Shown one piece after another: positions 22,962 to 33,432 of a DNA stretch of 64,000 nucleotides. Under the pieces are notes generated by a model that was not told where the DNA came from, did no database searches, and saw nothing but the letters and a program-made list of their open reading frames with translations. Made by a program: the position numbers and the translations under genes. Source of the stretch: UBA4656 sp002405525. GTDB taxonomy: Bacteria > Pseudomonadota > Gammaproteobacteria > Xanthomonadales > Ahniellaceae. How positions within the stretch are numbered: position 1 is the stretch's first letter; the number at the start of each line of letters is the position of its first letter. The stretch is from positions 6,872 to 70,871 of the forward strand of contig DAIMGT010000012.1 in NCBI GenBank assembly GCA_036723735.1. Reading direction: 5' to 3'.

Positions 22962-23522
22962 ATGTCGATTCCGAACATCAAGAAGGACGCCGAGACACGC
23001 ATGACCAAGAGCGTCGAGGCCCTCAGGCACGACCTCACGCGTCTGCGCACCGGCCGCGCCAGCACCGCCCTCGTCGAGCACCTCAAGATCAACTACTACG
23101 GGTCCGACGTGCCGCTCTCGCAGGTCGCGAACATCTCGGTTTCCGATGCCCGCACGCTGACCATCACGCCATGGGAAAAGACGATGGTCGGCGCGGTCGA
23201 GAAGGCGATCCTCGGCTCCGATCTCGGCCTCACGCCGACCACCGCCGGAACCGTGATCCGCATCAACATGCCGGCTCTGACCGAGCAGCGCCGCAAGGAG
23301 CTGGCCAAGCACGTCGCGCACGAGGGCGAGAACGCCAAGGTGGCGGTTCGCAACGTGCGCCGGGACGCCATGCAGCACGTCAAGGAGCTGCTCAAGGATC
23401 GCAAGGTCACTGAGGACGAGGAGCGGCGGGCGGAGGAGGACATCCAGAAGTTGACCGACCGCTTCGTGAAGGACGTGGACGCGGTCGTGAAGGCCAAGGA
23501 ACAGGAACTGATGCAGCTCTAG
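22962..23522 (+). CDS. frr: Ribosome recycling factor
   Basis: RRF, with EF-G, splits post-termination ribosomes. The 186-residue length is normal. Conserved segments include LRTGRAS (about 28-34), LKINYYGSDVPLSQVA, and VRNVRRDA. Start ATG at 22962. There is no clear Shine-Dalgarno, but a TATACT hexamer at 22926-22931, 30 bases before the start, suggests a short-leader promoter without a good -35. The open frame upstream of this ATG overlaps pyrH and is not conserved. Confidence 0.97.
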   Translation: MSIPNIKKDAETRMTKSVEALRHDLTRLRTGRASTALVEHLKINYYGSDVPLSQVANISVSDARTLTITPWEKTMVGAVEKAILGSDLGLTPTTAGTVIRINMPALTEQRRKELAKHVAHEGENAKVAVRNVRRDAMQHVKELLKDRKVTEDEERRAEEDIQKLTDRFVKDVDAVVKAKEQELMQL

Positions 23523-23797
23523 TGCGGTGTTCCATCCCTGCACAATACGTCCGCCGAACGGCAGGGCCTCCGATCCAGACACCGGGATGAAGGCACGGTC
23601 GTTCCATGTCGATCTCCGGCAACACCAGGTGGCGGCCTCGCCGTCCGGACCTTCGCCACCCCCGCAGAGGCCCCCCGGCCCTGTATTGCACCCCGCCGCC
23701 AGATGCCCGACACGCCTCCCCCGGCGCCCCTCGGGACGAATCCGCCACGGCGTCCGGAAGGTCCGCGCATGACTGGATCCGAACGCCCGGAGCGCCG

Positions 23798-24585
<788 letters not shown>

Positions 24586-24589
<4 letters not shown>

Positions 24590-25410
24590 GTGGGCTCAGG
24601 GAGCGCGTGCTGACGGCCGCCGCGCTGGCGCCGGTGGCGGTCCTGCTGGTGCTCTGGCTCGACAGCGCCGCCTTCGCGCTCGGCATCGGAGCGGTGTTCG
24701 CCTTCGGGCTTTCGGAGTGGGCGCGCCTGATCGGACTGCGCTCGACCTTGTCGCGGCTGGTACTGGTGCTGGCCAACGCCCTGCTGATGGGCGTGCTGTG
24801 GGAGTTGCGGCGACCCGGGCTGTTCGAGTGGGTGGTGCTGCTCGGCGCAGCGTGGTGGCCGGTGGCGGCGTGGTGGCTGGGGCACTTCTCCTTCGCCGCG
24901 GCGCGGCGCAGGCGCAACCAGTGGCTGAAGGCAGCCGCCGGCACTCTGACGGTGGTGCCGGCGTGGGCGGCGGCGATCCTGCTGCATGAGATCCCGGCGC
25001 TGGGGCCGTGGTGGCTGCTGTTCGTGCTGGTGCTGGTCTGGTGCGCCGACATCGCGGCATTCTTCACCGGCCGCCGCTACGGGCGCACCAAGCTGGCGCC
25101 GCAGATCAGCCCCGGCAAGACGCGCGCCGGCGCCTGGGGCGCGTTGGCCGGCAGCGCGGTCTACGCCTGCGCGGCGGGCATCGCGCTCGGCGCGCGCGGC
25201 ACGGCGCTGGTGCTGCTGGTGTTGCTGTCGCTGGTCACGGTCGTGTTCTCGATCGTCGGCGATCTGTTCGAGAGCCTGATCAAGCGGCACTCCAACGTGA
25301 AGGATTCGGGCACCTTGTTCCCCGGACACGGTGGCGTCTTCGACCGCTTCGACAGCCTGTTCGCGGCGCTGCCGGTTTTCGCCAGCGGCAAGATCCTGCT
25401 CGGCCTATGA
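24586..25410 (+). CDS. cdsA: Phosphatidate cytidylyltransferase
   Basis: CdsA makes CDP-diacylglycerol from phosphatidate and CTP, the branch point of phospholipid synthesis. The 274-residue protein is highly hydrophobic, with about seven or eight membrane helices, and carries the C-terminal signature [23 protein letters not shown] start at 24586 overlaps uppS (GTGA); the stop overlaps dxr (ATGA), so the three genes are translationally coupled. Confidence 0.96.
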
Positions 25411-26588
25411 GGCGGATCGCGCTGCTCGGCGCCACCGGGTCGATCGGCGGCAGCACCCTCGACGTGGTGGCCCGCCATCCTGCGCGCTTCCGCGCGGTGG
25501 CCCTGTCGGCGCACCGCGACGTGGCGGGCCTGGTGGCGCGCTGCCGCACCGCCAGTGCGGACTACGCTGCGATCGCCGATCCCGCGCTGGAGGGCGACCT
25601 GGCCCGCGCGCTGCGCGAAGCCGGGCTGCCGACGCGGGCGCTGGCCGGCCCGGCGGCGCTCGAAGCCCTCGCCACCCTGCCGGAGGTGGACACGGTGGTC
25701 GCCGCGGTGGTCGGCGCGGCGGGGCTGCGTTCGACCCTGGCTGCGGCGGCGGCCGGCAAGCGCATCCTGCTGGCGAACAAGGAATCAATCGTGATGGCCG
25801 GGCCGCTGCTGGCGTCCGCGCTGGCGCGCGGCGGCGGCTCCCTGCTGCCGGTGGACAGCGAGCACAACGCGGTCTTCCAGTGCCTGCCGGCGGGCTACGC
25901 GGGCGATCCCGACCGCCACGGCGTGGCGCATGTCGTGCTGACCGCCTCAGGCGGGCCGTTCCGAGGCCGCAGCGCGACGGAACTGGATGCGGTGACGCCC
26001 GAACAGGCCTGCGCGCACCCCAACTGGCGGATGGGACGCAAGATCTCGGTCGACTCTGCGACCCTGATGAACAAGGGTCTCGAGGTGATCGAGGCGCACC
26101 ACCTGTTCGGGCTGCCCGCGCCGCGAATCGAGGTGGTGATCCATCCGCAGAGCGTGATCCACTCGCTGGTCGCCTATCGCGACGGCTCGATGCTGGCGCA
26201 ACTCGGCAACCCCGACATGCGCACCGCGATCGCGCATGCCCTCGCGCATCCTGAGCGGATCGAGGCCGGCGTCGCGACACTGGACCTTGCTGCAATTGCC
26301 CGCCTGTCCTTCGAACCGCCCGACCGGACCACCTTCCGCTGCCTCGGGCTCGCCTACGACGCGCTGGTTGCCGGTGGCACGGCGCCCGCGATTCTGAACG
26401 CGGCCAACGAGGTCGCGGTGGAGGCCTTTCTCGCCGGGCGGACGCGTTTTTGCGGAATCGCAACGACGGTGGCCGCTACACTGGAGGCCCTCGCCGCGGG
26501 TCCGATCGCGGCGCTGGACGACGCGCTGGCGGCCGATGCGGCAGCACGGCGCTTCGCTACCGGTTGGATCGGACGTCGGGACGGATAG
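25407..26588 (+). CDS. dxr: 1-deoxy-D-xylulose 5-phosphate reductoisomerase
   Basis: Dxr (IspC) converts DXP to MEP with NADPH, the committed step of the MEP isoprenoid pathway that supplies UppS. The 393-residue product starts [17 protein letters not shown] (NADPH-binding fold, 1-17) and has [19 protein letters not shown] (metal and substrate contacts), [18 protein letters not shown], and the C-terminal helical domain. ATG at 25407 overlaps the cdsA stop. rseP follows eight bases later. Confidence 0.97.
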   Translation: MRRIALLGATGSIGGSTLDVVARHPARFRAVALSAHRDVAGLVARCRTASADYAAIADPALEGDLARALREAGLPTRALAGPAALEALATLPEVDTVVAAVVGAAGLRSTLAAAAAGKRILLANKESIVMAGPLLASALARGGGSLLPVDSEHNAVFQCLPAGYAGDPDRHGVAHVVLTASGGPFRGRSATELDAVTPEQACAHPNWRMGRKISVDSATLMNKGLEVIEAHHLFGLPAPRIEVVIHPQSVIHSLVAYRDGSMLAQLGNPDMRTAIAHALAHPERIEAGVATLDLAAIARLSFEPPDRTTFRCLGLAYDALVAGGTAPAILNAANEVAVEAFLAGRTRFCGIATTVAATLEALAAGPIAALDDALAADAAARRFATGWIGRRDG

Positions 26589-26595
26589 TCGGCGC

Positions 26596-27942
26596 ATGGG
26601 CGAGTTCTTCGGTTCGATCGGATGGCTGCTGTTGACGCTCGGCGTGCTCGTCACTTTCCACGAGTTCGGCCATTACTGGGTGGCGCGCCGGTGCGGGGTC
26701 AAGGTTCTGCGCTTCTCGGTCGGCTTCGGCCGGCCGCTGTGGACCCGCATCGGCCGCGACGGCACGGAATACGTGGTGGCCGCCGTTCCGCTCGGCGGCT
26801 ACGTACGGATGCTCGACGAGCGCGAGGGCGATGTGCCGGCGGGAGAACTGGAGCAGGCCTTCAACCGCAAGCCGGTCAGCCAGCGCATCGCCATCGTCGC
26901 TGCCGGGCCGCTGGCCAACATCCTGTTCGCGGTCGGCGCCTTCTGGCTGATGTTCGTGGTCGGCAAGCCCGACTACCTGCCGGTGGTGGGCCCGGCCGAA
27001 GGCATCGCCGCCCAAGCAGGGCTGCGCGAGGGAGACCGGCTGGTCGCGGTCGGCGACCGCCCGGTGTCGACCTGGACCGACGCCACCATCGCCCTGGTCG
27101 AGGCGGTGCTGGCGCGTCGCGACGTGGCGCTGTCGGTAGTCGCCGGCGATGGCGGGGAGCGCCGCGTCCCGCTCCCGCTGTCGCACATCGACCGCGCGCT
27201 GGACGAACGGGAAGCGATGCGCGAACTCGGCATCCGCGCCCGTGCGCCAGTGGCGCCCGCGGTGGTCGGTCGCGCGCTGCCGGACCGTCCAGGGGCGCGC
27301 GCCGGCCTGCTGGCCGGCGACCGCATCATGGCGGTCGACGAGCGCCCGGTGGAAACGTTTGCGCAGCTTTACGACGCGATCCAGGCCGCCGCCGCGATCG
27401 ATCCAGAGCTGACCCTGAAGGTGCGCCGCGAAGGCGTCCTGCGGACGATCCGCGCCACCGCCGAGGCCGGGACCGGCAGCGACGGGCGGCCGAACTTCCA
27501 GCTCGGGATCGCTCAGCCCGATGCGCGCGATACCGTGCTCCGCTACGGTGCCGTCGAAGCGCTCCCGGCGGCCCTGCGCGAGACTTGGCGGATGACCGCC
27601 ACCACTGTCGCCTTCCTCGGCCACATGGCGCTCGGCCGCGCCTCGCTCGAAAACGTGGCCGGCCCGATCGGCATCGCGCAGACCGCCAACAGTTCGGCGG
27701 CACTGGGCGTGGCCTGGTTCCTGTCCTTCCTCGCCATCATGTCCTTGTCCATCGGAATCCTGAACCTGCTGCCGATCCCGATCTTGGACGGGGGACACCT
27801 GCTGTATTACCTTATCGAGGTTGTGAAGGGCAGCCCGGTGAGCGAGCGCGCCCTGATCGCGGGCCAGTACGTCGGGCTCGCCTTGCTCGCCGGCCTGATG
27901 GGCCTGGCGTTTTACAACGACATCCTCCGCCTCGTTCCCTGA
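26596..27942 (+). CDS. rseP: Site-2 intramembrane metalloprotease RseP
   Basis: RseP cleaves anti-sigma-E after DegS and clears signal-peptide remnants. The zinc motif HEFGH is in the first membrane helix (His22, Glu23, His26). Two tandem PDZ domains follow (about residues 115-205 and 208-300). The C-terminal LLPIPILDGGHLLYYLIE supplies the third metal ligand (Asp). The product is 448 residues from the ATG at 26596 (MGEFFGSIGW). The dxr-rseP-bamA-skp order links it to envelope assembly. The 220-base gap to bamA has no supportable gene. Confidence 0.96.
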   Translation: MGEFFGSIGWLLLTLGVLVTFHEFGHYWVARRCGVKVLRFSVGFGRPLWTRIGRDGTEYVVAAVPLGGYVRMLDEREGDVPAGELEQAFNRKPVSQRIAIVAAGPLANILFAVGAFWLMFVVGKPDYLPVVGPAEGIAAQAGLREGDRLVAVGDRPVSTWTDATIALVEAVLARRDVALSVVAGDGGERRVPLPLSHIDRALDEREAMRELGIRARAPVAPAVVGRALPDRPGARAGLLAGDRIMAVDERPVETFAQLYDAIQAAAAIDPELTLKVRREGVLRTIRATAEAGTGSDGRPNFQLGIAQPDARDTVLRYGAVEALPAALRETWRMTATTVAFLGHMALGRASLENVAGPIGIAQTANSSAALGVAWFLSFLAIMSLSIGILNLLPIPILDGGHLLYYLIEVVKGSPVSERALIAGQYVGLALLAGLMGLAFYNDILRLVP

Positions 27943-28162
27943 AGCCCCCATGACGACAACGCGCGCGCCGGTTCCGGCGGAACCGGCCGCGGCGCGGCTC
28001 GAACGACACGGGGCGCGCGGCGCGCGCCCGCGCGGCGCGGGATGCGTCGCCGCACGGTCCGGCCTGGTCCGTGCACGGTGTCGCCGCGGGCTGCGTCCAC
28101 GACCCAGAATCCAGGGGCCCGCCGCGGCGGCAACCGCGGCGCCCCGCACGACGGAGTGACCC

Positions 28163-30553
28163 GTGAAGCGAATCGCCGCCCTGTTCCTGCTGGCCTTCCT
28201 CGCCGCCGAGGCGCAGGCCTTCGACCCCTTCGTCGCCTCGGATATCCGAGTCGACGGCCTGGCCCGCATCTCGGCCGGCACCGTGTTCTCATACCTGCCG
28301 ATCGAAAAAGGCGACCGGGTGGACCGCACGCGCGCCGCGGAGGCGATCCGCGCCCTGTACCGAACCGGGTTCTTCCGCGACGTGCAGCTCTCGCGCCAGG
28401 GCGACATCCTCGTGGTGGCGGTGGTCGAGCGGCCCGCGATATCCAAGATCGAGATCGACGGCAACAAGGACATCAAGGACGAGGACCTGCTGCGCGGCCT
28501 GCGCGAGATCGGCCTCTCGGAGGGCGAGACCTTCGACCGACTGCAGCTCGACCGGCTGACCCAGGAGCTGACCCGCCAGTACAACAACCGCGGCAAGTAC
28601 AACGTCAGCATCAATCCCGAGGTGAAGGAGCTCGACCGCAACCGCGTCGAGGTGACGATCAAGATCGTCGAGGGCAAGGCGGCGAAGATCAGGCACATCA
28701 ACATCACCGGCAACGAAACCTTCGACGAGGACGACATCCGCGAGGAGTTCGAGCAGAACACCAGCAACTGGCTTTCGTGGTACAGCCGCGACGACCAGTA
28801 CTCGCGCGAAAAGCTGTCCGGCGACCTGGAGAAGCTGCAGTCGTTCTACCAGGACCGCGGATACGTCGACTTCGCGGTGGAATCGACCCAGGTCGCGATC
28901 AGCCCCGACAAGAAGGAGATCTTCATCACCGCCAACGTCCGCGAGGGCGAGGTGTACGCGATCTCCGAAATCAAGATCACCGGCGACCTGATCCTCGACG
29001 AGGCGGTGCTGCGCCAGCTGGTGGTCTCCAAGCCGGGCGAGATCTTCTCGCGCCGCAAGCTGGAGGCCACCGCGGAGGCGATGACCAAGGTCCTGGCCAA
29101 CATCGGCTACGCCTTCGCCGACGTCTCGCCGCTGCCGACCCTGGACAAGGAAAAGCGCGAGGTGTCGGTCAACTTCTTCGTCAACCCAGGCAAACGGGTC
29201 CAGGTCCGCCGGATCAACTTCCAGGGCAACACGCGCACCATGGACGAGGTGCTGCGCCGCGAGATGCGCCAGTTCGAGGGCGCGTGGTTCTCTCAGGCGG
29301 CGATCGACCGGTCCAAGATCCGCCTGCAGCGCCTCGGCTACTTCAAGACCGTGGAGATCGAAACCCCGCGCGTGGCCGGCTCCGACGATCTCGTGGACGT
29401 CAACGTCAAGGTCGAGGAGCAGAGCTCCGGCGCATTCCAGTTCGGCGTCGGCTACTCGCAGCTGCAGGGCGTGCTGACCTCGATCTCGGTCACCCAGCGC
29501 AACTTCCTCGGCACCGGCAACAGTGTCGGCATCACCGCCCAGAACAACATCATCGCAAAGACCTTCGAGGTCTCCTACTTCGATCCGTACTTCACCGACG
29601 ACGGCCTCAGCATCGGCTACAACCTCGGCTACCGCGAGCTCGACCAGGGTGAGGCCAACATCGCCTCCTACACCTCGGACATCGCCAACGGCGAGGTGAT
29701 CTTCGGCGTGCCGCTGACCGAGACCGACACCGTGCAGCTTGCGCTCGGCATGGACCGCAACCAGTTGAACACGATCGACGGGCTGACGCCGGACGTGCTG
29801 ATCGACTTTCTGGTCGACGAACTCGGCGACCGCGAGCGTACGCCGTGCTTCGACGACCCGGCGGACGACGACGACCCGGCGGCCTGCGAGAACCCGGGCG
29901 ACAACCGCCGCTGGACGATCAACACCTGGACGCTGAAGGCGTTCTGGGCGCGCGACTCGCGCAACAAGTTCTTCGCCCCGACCCGCGGCGCCTTCCAGCG
30001 ATTCGGCGCCGAGGTCGCGATGCCCGGCTCGGACCTGGAGTTCTACAAGGTCACCTACCAGGCGGCACGCTACTGGCCGGTGACCTCGTGGCTGACGCTG
30101 CTGACCCGCGGCGAGGTCAACTACGGCGACGGCTACGGCGACACCGACCGGCTGCCGTTCTACGAGAACTTCTACGCCGGCGGCACACGCGACGTGCGCG
30201 GCTTCGAGGACAACACGCTGGGCCCCTGCGACCAGTCGGCGAGCGTGTTCATCGGCCGCTGTCAGCCGCTGGGCGGCGCCTTCAAGACCACCGGCAGTCT
30301 CGAATTCATCTTCCCCACGCCCTTCGCCAAGCGCAACGAGGACTCGACACAGATCTCGGCATTCATCGACGCCGGCAACGTGTTCGAGAGCTTCGACGCC
30401 TGGGACGCCGGCGAACTGCGCGCGTCCGTCGGCCTGTCGTTCAAATGGCAGGCACCGGTGGGCCCGATCGTGGTCAACATCTCGGCACCGCTGAAGAAGA
30501 AGGACGGCGACCGCACCGAGGCGCTGCAGTTCTCGTTCGGCAACACGTTCTGA
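28163..30553 (+). CDS. bamA: Outer-membrane protein assembly factor BamA
   Basis: BamA folds and inserts beta-barrel proteins into the outer membrane. The 796-residue protein has a signal peptide (cleavage after AEAQA, residue 19), five POTRA domains (about 22-420), and a C-terminal barrel ending in Phe. The loop-6 motif GGTRDVRGFEDN is intact. Odd features are an acidic insert with two cysteines in a barrel loop (about 552-583) and a second Cys pair just after VRGF (about 690-700). GTG start at 28163 with CGGAG upstream. Confidence 0.96.
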   Translation: MKRIAALFLLAFLAAEAQAFDPFVASDIRVDGLARISAGTVFSYLPIEKGDRVDRTRAAEAIRALYRTGFFRDVQLSRQGDILVVAVVERPAISKIEIDGNKDIKDEDLLRGLREIGLSEGETFDRLQLDRLTQELTRQYNNRGKYNVSINPEVKELDRNRVEVTIKIVEGKAAKIRHINITGNETFDEDDIREEFEQNTSNWLSWYSRDDQYSREKLSGDLEKLQSFYQDRGYVDFAVESTQVAISPDKKEIFITANVREGEVYAISEIKITGDLILDEAVLRQLVVSKPGEIFSRRKLEATAEAMTKVLANIGYAFADVSPLPTLDKEKREVSVNFFVNPGKRVQVRRINFQGNTRTMDEVLRREMRQFEGAWFSQAAIDRSKIRLQRLGYFKTVEIETPRVAGSDDLVDVNVKVEEQSSGAFQFGVGYSQLQGVLTSISVTQRNFLGTGNSVGITAQNNIIAKTFEVSYFDPYFTDDGLSIGYNLGYRELDQGEANIASYTSDIANGEVIFGVPLTETDTVQLALGMDRNQLNTIDGLTPDVLIDFLVDELGDRERTPCFDDPADDDDPAACENPGDNRRWTINTWTLKAFWARDSRNKFFAPTRGAFQRFGAEVAMPGSDLEFYKVTYQAARYWPVTSWLTLLTRGEVNYGDGYGDTDRLPFYENFYAGGTRDVRGFEDNTLGPCDQSASVFIGRCQPLGGAFKTTGSLEFIFPTPFAKRNEDSTQISAFIDAGNVFESFDAWDAGELRASVGLSFKWQAPVGPIVVNISAPLKKKDGDRTEALQFSFGNTF

Positions 30554-30579
30554 TCGCACAGAGGGCGATCCAGGCCGCC

Positions 30580-31155
30580 ATGCCGAAACAGCCGACGAAC
30601 GCCGCGCACCGGCGCCGCACGGCCCGGTGCGGGGGTGCGTCCGCGTTCGTCCTCTGCGCGCTCGTGTTCGCACTCTTCCCGGCAGCGCCGGCGCCGGCGC
30701 AGGGTGCACGCGTGGCCTACGTCGACATGAAGCGACTGCTCGACAACGCACCGCAAGTGCAGGCCGGGCGGGAGGCGCTGGCGCGCGAGTTCGCCAGCCG
30801 CGACGCCGACCTCAAGCTGCAGGAGCAGCGCCTTGCAGGTCTGGAGGACCGGCAGCGCCGCGAGGCCGGCCTGCTGCCGCAGGCGGAGGCGGACGCGCGG
30901 CAGGTCGAGATCGACACCCTGCGCCGCAGCATCGAGCGCCTCCGGACCCGCCTGCGCGAGGAACTGAGCGCGCGCGGCGACGACGAGCTGCGGCAACGCT
31001 GGGACGAGGTCCACGACGTGGTGGTGGAACTCGCGCGCGAACGCCAGTACGACCTGGTCGTGCAGTCGCCGCAGGTCTATGCGTCGGCGAACATCGACAT
31101 CACCGACGAGGTGCTCGAAAGACTGCGTCGCAAGGCCTCGGGGCAGGCGCCGTGA
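30580..31155 (+). CDS. skp: Periplasmic chaperone Skp/OmpH
   Basis: Skp binds unfolded outer-membrane proteins in transit to BamA. The 191-residue product has a signal peptide (cleavage after APAPA near residue 40; a basic extended N-region), ARVAYVDMKRLLDNAP at the start of the mature protein, a long charged coiled-coil arm (about 65-150), and VVQSPQVYASANIDITDEVL at the C-terminus. The stop overlaps the lpxD start as GTGA. Confidence 0.92.
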   Translation: MPKQPTNAAHRRRTARCGGASAFVLCALVFALFPAAPAPAQGARVAYVDMKRLLDNAPQVQAGREALAREFASRDADLKLQEQRLAGLEDRQRREAGLLPQAEADARQVEIDTLRRSIERLRTRLREELSARGDDELRQRWDEVHDVVVELARERQYDLVVQSPQVYASANIDITDEVLERLRRKASGQAP

Positions 31156-32180
31156 GTGGCGCTGCGCACACGCTCGGCGATCTGGCGGCGCGCTTCGGCC
31201 TGGGGCTGCGCGGCGACCCGGCGGCGCGGATCGACGGTGTCGGCACGCTGGCCGGAGCGGGCCCCTCGCAGCTGGCCTTTTTCGCCAACCGTGCGTACCG
31301 CGCCCAGCTGCCGGGCACGCGAGCCGCCGCGGTGGTGCTGCGCGAGGACGACGCCGGCACAGCGCCCGGCGCCACCCTGATCAGCCGCGACCCCTACCTC
31401 GACTTCGCGCGCATCGCAGCGCTGTTCGAGCGCCGCGCGCGCCCGGTGCCCGGCATCCACCCGACCGCGGTGGTCGACGCGTCGGCGTCGGTCGATCCCG
31501 GGGCCAGCGTCGGGCCGCACTGCTGCGTCGGACCGCAATCGCGGATCGAGGCCGGCGCAGAACTCGGCCCCGGCTGCGTGATCGGACCCGGCTGCGCGGT
31601 CGGCGCGCAGTCGCGGCTGGTCGCGCGTGTGACCCTGGTGGAGCGCGTGACCCTCGGACGCCGCGTGCTGGTCCACCCCGGCGCGGTGATCGGCGCCGAC
31701 GGCTTCGGCATCGCGCCCTCGTCCGCGGGCTGGACCAAGGTGCCGCAACTGGGCGGGGTGCGGATCGGCGACGACTGCGAGATCGGCGCCAACACCACCA
31801 TCGACCGCGGTGCGATCGAGGATACGGTGCTGGAGGAGGACGTGCGCCTCGACAACCAGATTCAGATCGGTCACAACGTACGGATCGGCGCCCACACCGC
31901 GATGGCGGGCTGCGCGGCGGTCGCCGGCAGCACGCGCATCGGTCGCTGGTGCCTGATCGGCGGGGCGGCCGGGATCGTCGGCCACCTCGAGGTCTGCGAC
32001 CGGGTGACGATCACCGCGATGAGTCTCGTCACCCGCAGCATCCGCGAGCCCGGAGAGTATTCTTCGGGCACGCCGCTGCAACCCCGACGGCAGTGGCGCA
32101 GGAACGCGGCGCGCTTCGGCCAGCTCGACGCGCTGGCGCGCAGCGTCCGCCGCGGCAACCAGGAGCCCTCCGATGACTGA
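31152..32180 (+). CDS. lpxD: UDP-3-O-(3-hydroxyacyl)glucosamine N-acyltransferase
   Basis: LpxD adds the second hydroxyacyl chain in lipid A synthesis. The 342-residue protein has an N-terminal uridine-binding domain (about 1-100), then a left-handed beta-helix starting with GIHPTAVVDASA. It includes GADGFGIAP, the catalytic IQIGHNVRIGAHTAMAG (first His of the pair), and a C-terminal helix. GTG start at 31152 overlaps skp; the last eight bases overlap fabZ. Confidence 0.96.
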   Translation: MSGAAHTLGDLAARFGLGLRGDPAARIDGVGTLAGAGPSQLAFFANRAYRAQLPGTRAAAVVLREDDAGTAPGATLISRDPYLDFARIAALFERRARPVPGIHPTAVVDASASVDPGASVGPHCCVGPQSRIEAGAELGPGCVIGPGCAVGAQSRLVARVTLVERVTLGRRVLVHPGAVIGADGFGIAPSSAGWTKVPQLGGVRIGDDCEIGANTTIDRGAIEDTVLEEDVRLDNQIQIGHNVRIGAHTAMAGCAAVAGSTRIGRWCLIGGAAGIVGHLEVCDRVTITAMSLVTRSIREPGEYSSGTPLQPRRQWRRNAARFGQLDALARSVRRGNQEPSDD

Positions 32181-32643
32181 CAATCCGTCCGCAGCGGTCG
32201 CGATGCCGCTCGACATCGACCGCATCATGTCGATGCTTCCGCACCGCTACCCTTTCCTGATGGTGGACCGTGTGACCGCGTTCGAGCCGCATCGGCATCT
32301 GACCGCGATCAAGAACGTCACCATCAACGAACCTTTCTTCCAGGGCCACTTCCCCGGCCACCCGGTGATGCCGGGCGTGCTGATCATCGAGGCGCTGGCG
32401 CAGGCGTCCGGCGTGCTGACCCAGTTGTCCAACAACGGGCCTTCGGTCGAGAGGCCGGTCTACTACCTGGTGAAGGTCGACAAGGCGCGCTTTTCGCAGA
32501 TCGTGGTCCCGGGCGACCAACTGGTGCTGCACATCGACCTCAAGCGGACGCTCAAGCGCATGGGCCTGTACGACTGCCGGGCCACGGTTGCCGGACAGGA
32601 GGTCGCCTGCGCCGAGATCCTGTGCGCCGAACGGAGCCGCTGA
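32173..32643 (+). CDS. fabZ: 3-hydroxyacyl-[acyl-carrier-protein] dehydratase FabZ
   Basis: FabZ dehydrates 3-hydroxyacyl-ACP in fatty acid elongation and competes with lipid A synthesis for hydroxyacyl-ACP. The 156-residue hot-dog-fold protein has [13 protein letters not shown] and [12 protein letters not shown]; catalytic residues are His59 and Glu73. ATG at 32173 with AGGAG upstream, overlapping lpxD by eight bases. Confidence 0.97.
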   Translation: MTDNPSAAVAMPLDIDRIMSMLPHRYPFLMVDRVTAFEPHRHLTAIKNVTINEPFFQGHFPGHPVMPGVLIIEALAQASGVLTQLSNNGPSVERPVYYLVKVDKARFSQIVVPGDQLVLHIDLKRTLKRMGLYDCRATVAGQEVACAEILCAERSR

Positions 32644-32644
32644 G

Positions 32645-33424
32645 ATGGCCGGCGGCATCCACCCGACCGCGATCGTGGATCCCGCGGCCCGGCTCGCCGG
32701 CGGCGTCGCAGTCGGCCCGTACAGCGTGATCGGCCCGGGCGTGGAAATCGGCGAGAGCACCGTGGTCGGCCCGCACGTGGTGATCCAGGGCCCCACGCGG
32801 ATCGGCCGCGACAACCGCATCCACCAGTTCGCCTCGGTCGGCGCCGACCCGCAGGACAAGAAGTTCGCCGGCGAGGACACTCTGCTGCAAATCGGCGACC
32901 GCAACACGATCCGCGAGTTCACCACCATCAACCGCGGCACAGTGCAGGATGGTGGCATCACCCGGATCGGCCACGACAACTGGATCATGGCCTACGTGCA
33001 CATCGCCCATGACTGCACGGTGGGCAACCACTGCATCTTCGCCAACGCAGCCTCGCTGGCCGGCCACGTGCGGGTCGACGACTGGGTGATCCTCGGCGGC
33101 TTCAGCCTGATCCACCAGTTCTGCCAGGTCGGCGCGCACGCCTTCACCTCGATGGGCTCGGTGATCAACCGCGACGTGCCGCCCTACGTGACGGTGGCCG
33201 GCCCCTTCGCGGAACCCAAGGGCATCAACAGCGAAGGCCTCAAGCGCCGCGGCTTCGACAGCGCGCGCATCATGTCGATCAAGCGCGGCTTCAAGACGCT
33301 GTACAAGTCGGGCCTGCCGCTGGCGGAGGCCCGCGCGCAGCTCGCCAGCGCCGCGGAGGACGCGCCCGACCTGCGGCTGATGCTCGACTTCATCGACCGC
33401 AGCGAACGCTCGCTGATCCGTTGA
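32645..33424 (+). CDS. lpxA: UDP-N-acetylglucosamine acyltransferase
   Basis: LpxA performs the first acylation of lipid A synthesis. The 259-residue hexapeptide-repeat protein has catalytic His122 in [11 protein letters not shown] (equivalent to E. coli His125), [13 protein letters not shown], and a C-terminal helical domain beginning at GLKRRGF. ATG at 32645, one base after the fabZ stop (TGA-G-ATG). Confidence 0.97.
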   Translation: MAGGIHPTAIVDPAARLAGGVAVGPYSVIGPGVEIGESTVVGPHVVIQGPTRIGRDNRIHQFASVGADPQDKKFAGEDTLLQIGDRNTIREFTTINRGTVQDGGITRIGHDNWIMAYVHIAHDCTVGNHCIFANAASLAGHVRVDDWVILGGFSLIHQFCQVGAHAFTSMGSVINRDVPPYVTVAGPFAEPKGINSEGLKRRGFDSARIMSIKRGFKTLYKSGLPLAEARAQLASAAEDAPDLRLMLDFIDRSERSLIR

Positions 33425-33432
33425 GGCGCGCC

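Noticed and set aside
27950..28159. 69-codon open frame between rseP and bamA
   Set aside because: Starts with ATG close to rseP but is Ala/Arg/Pro-rich low complexity, with no ribosome-binding site or family resemblance; treated as spacer.
33421..33432. TTG at 33421 as the lpxB start (TTGA overlap with lpxA)
   Set aside because: The GTG at 33433 has a better-spaced GAGG and matches the usual N-terminus; the TTG remains an alternative.
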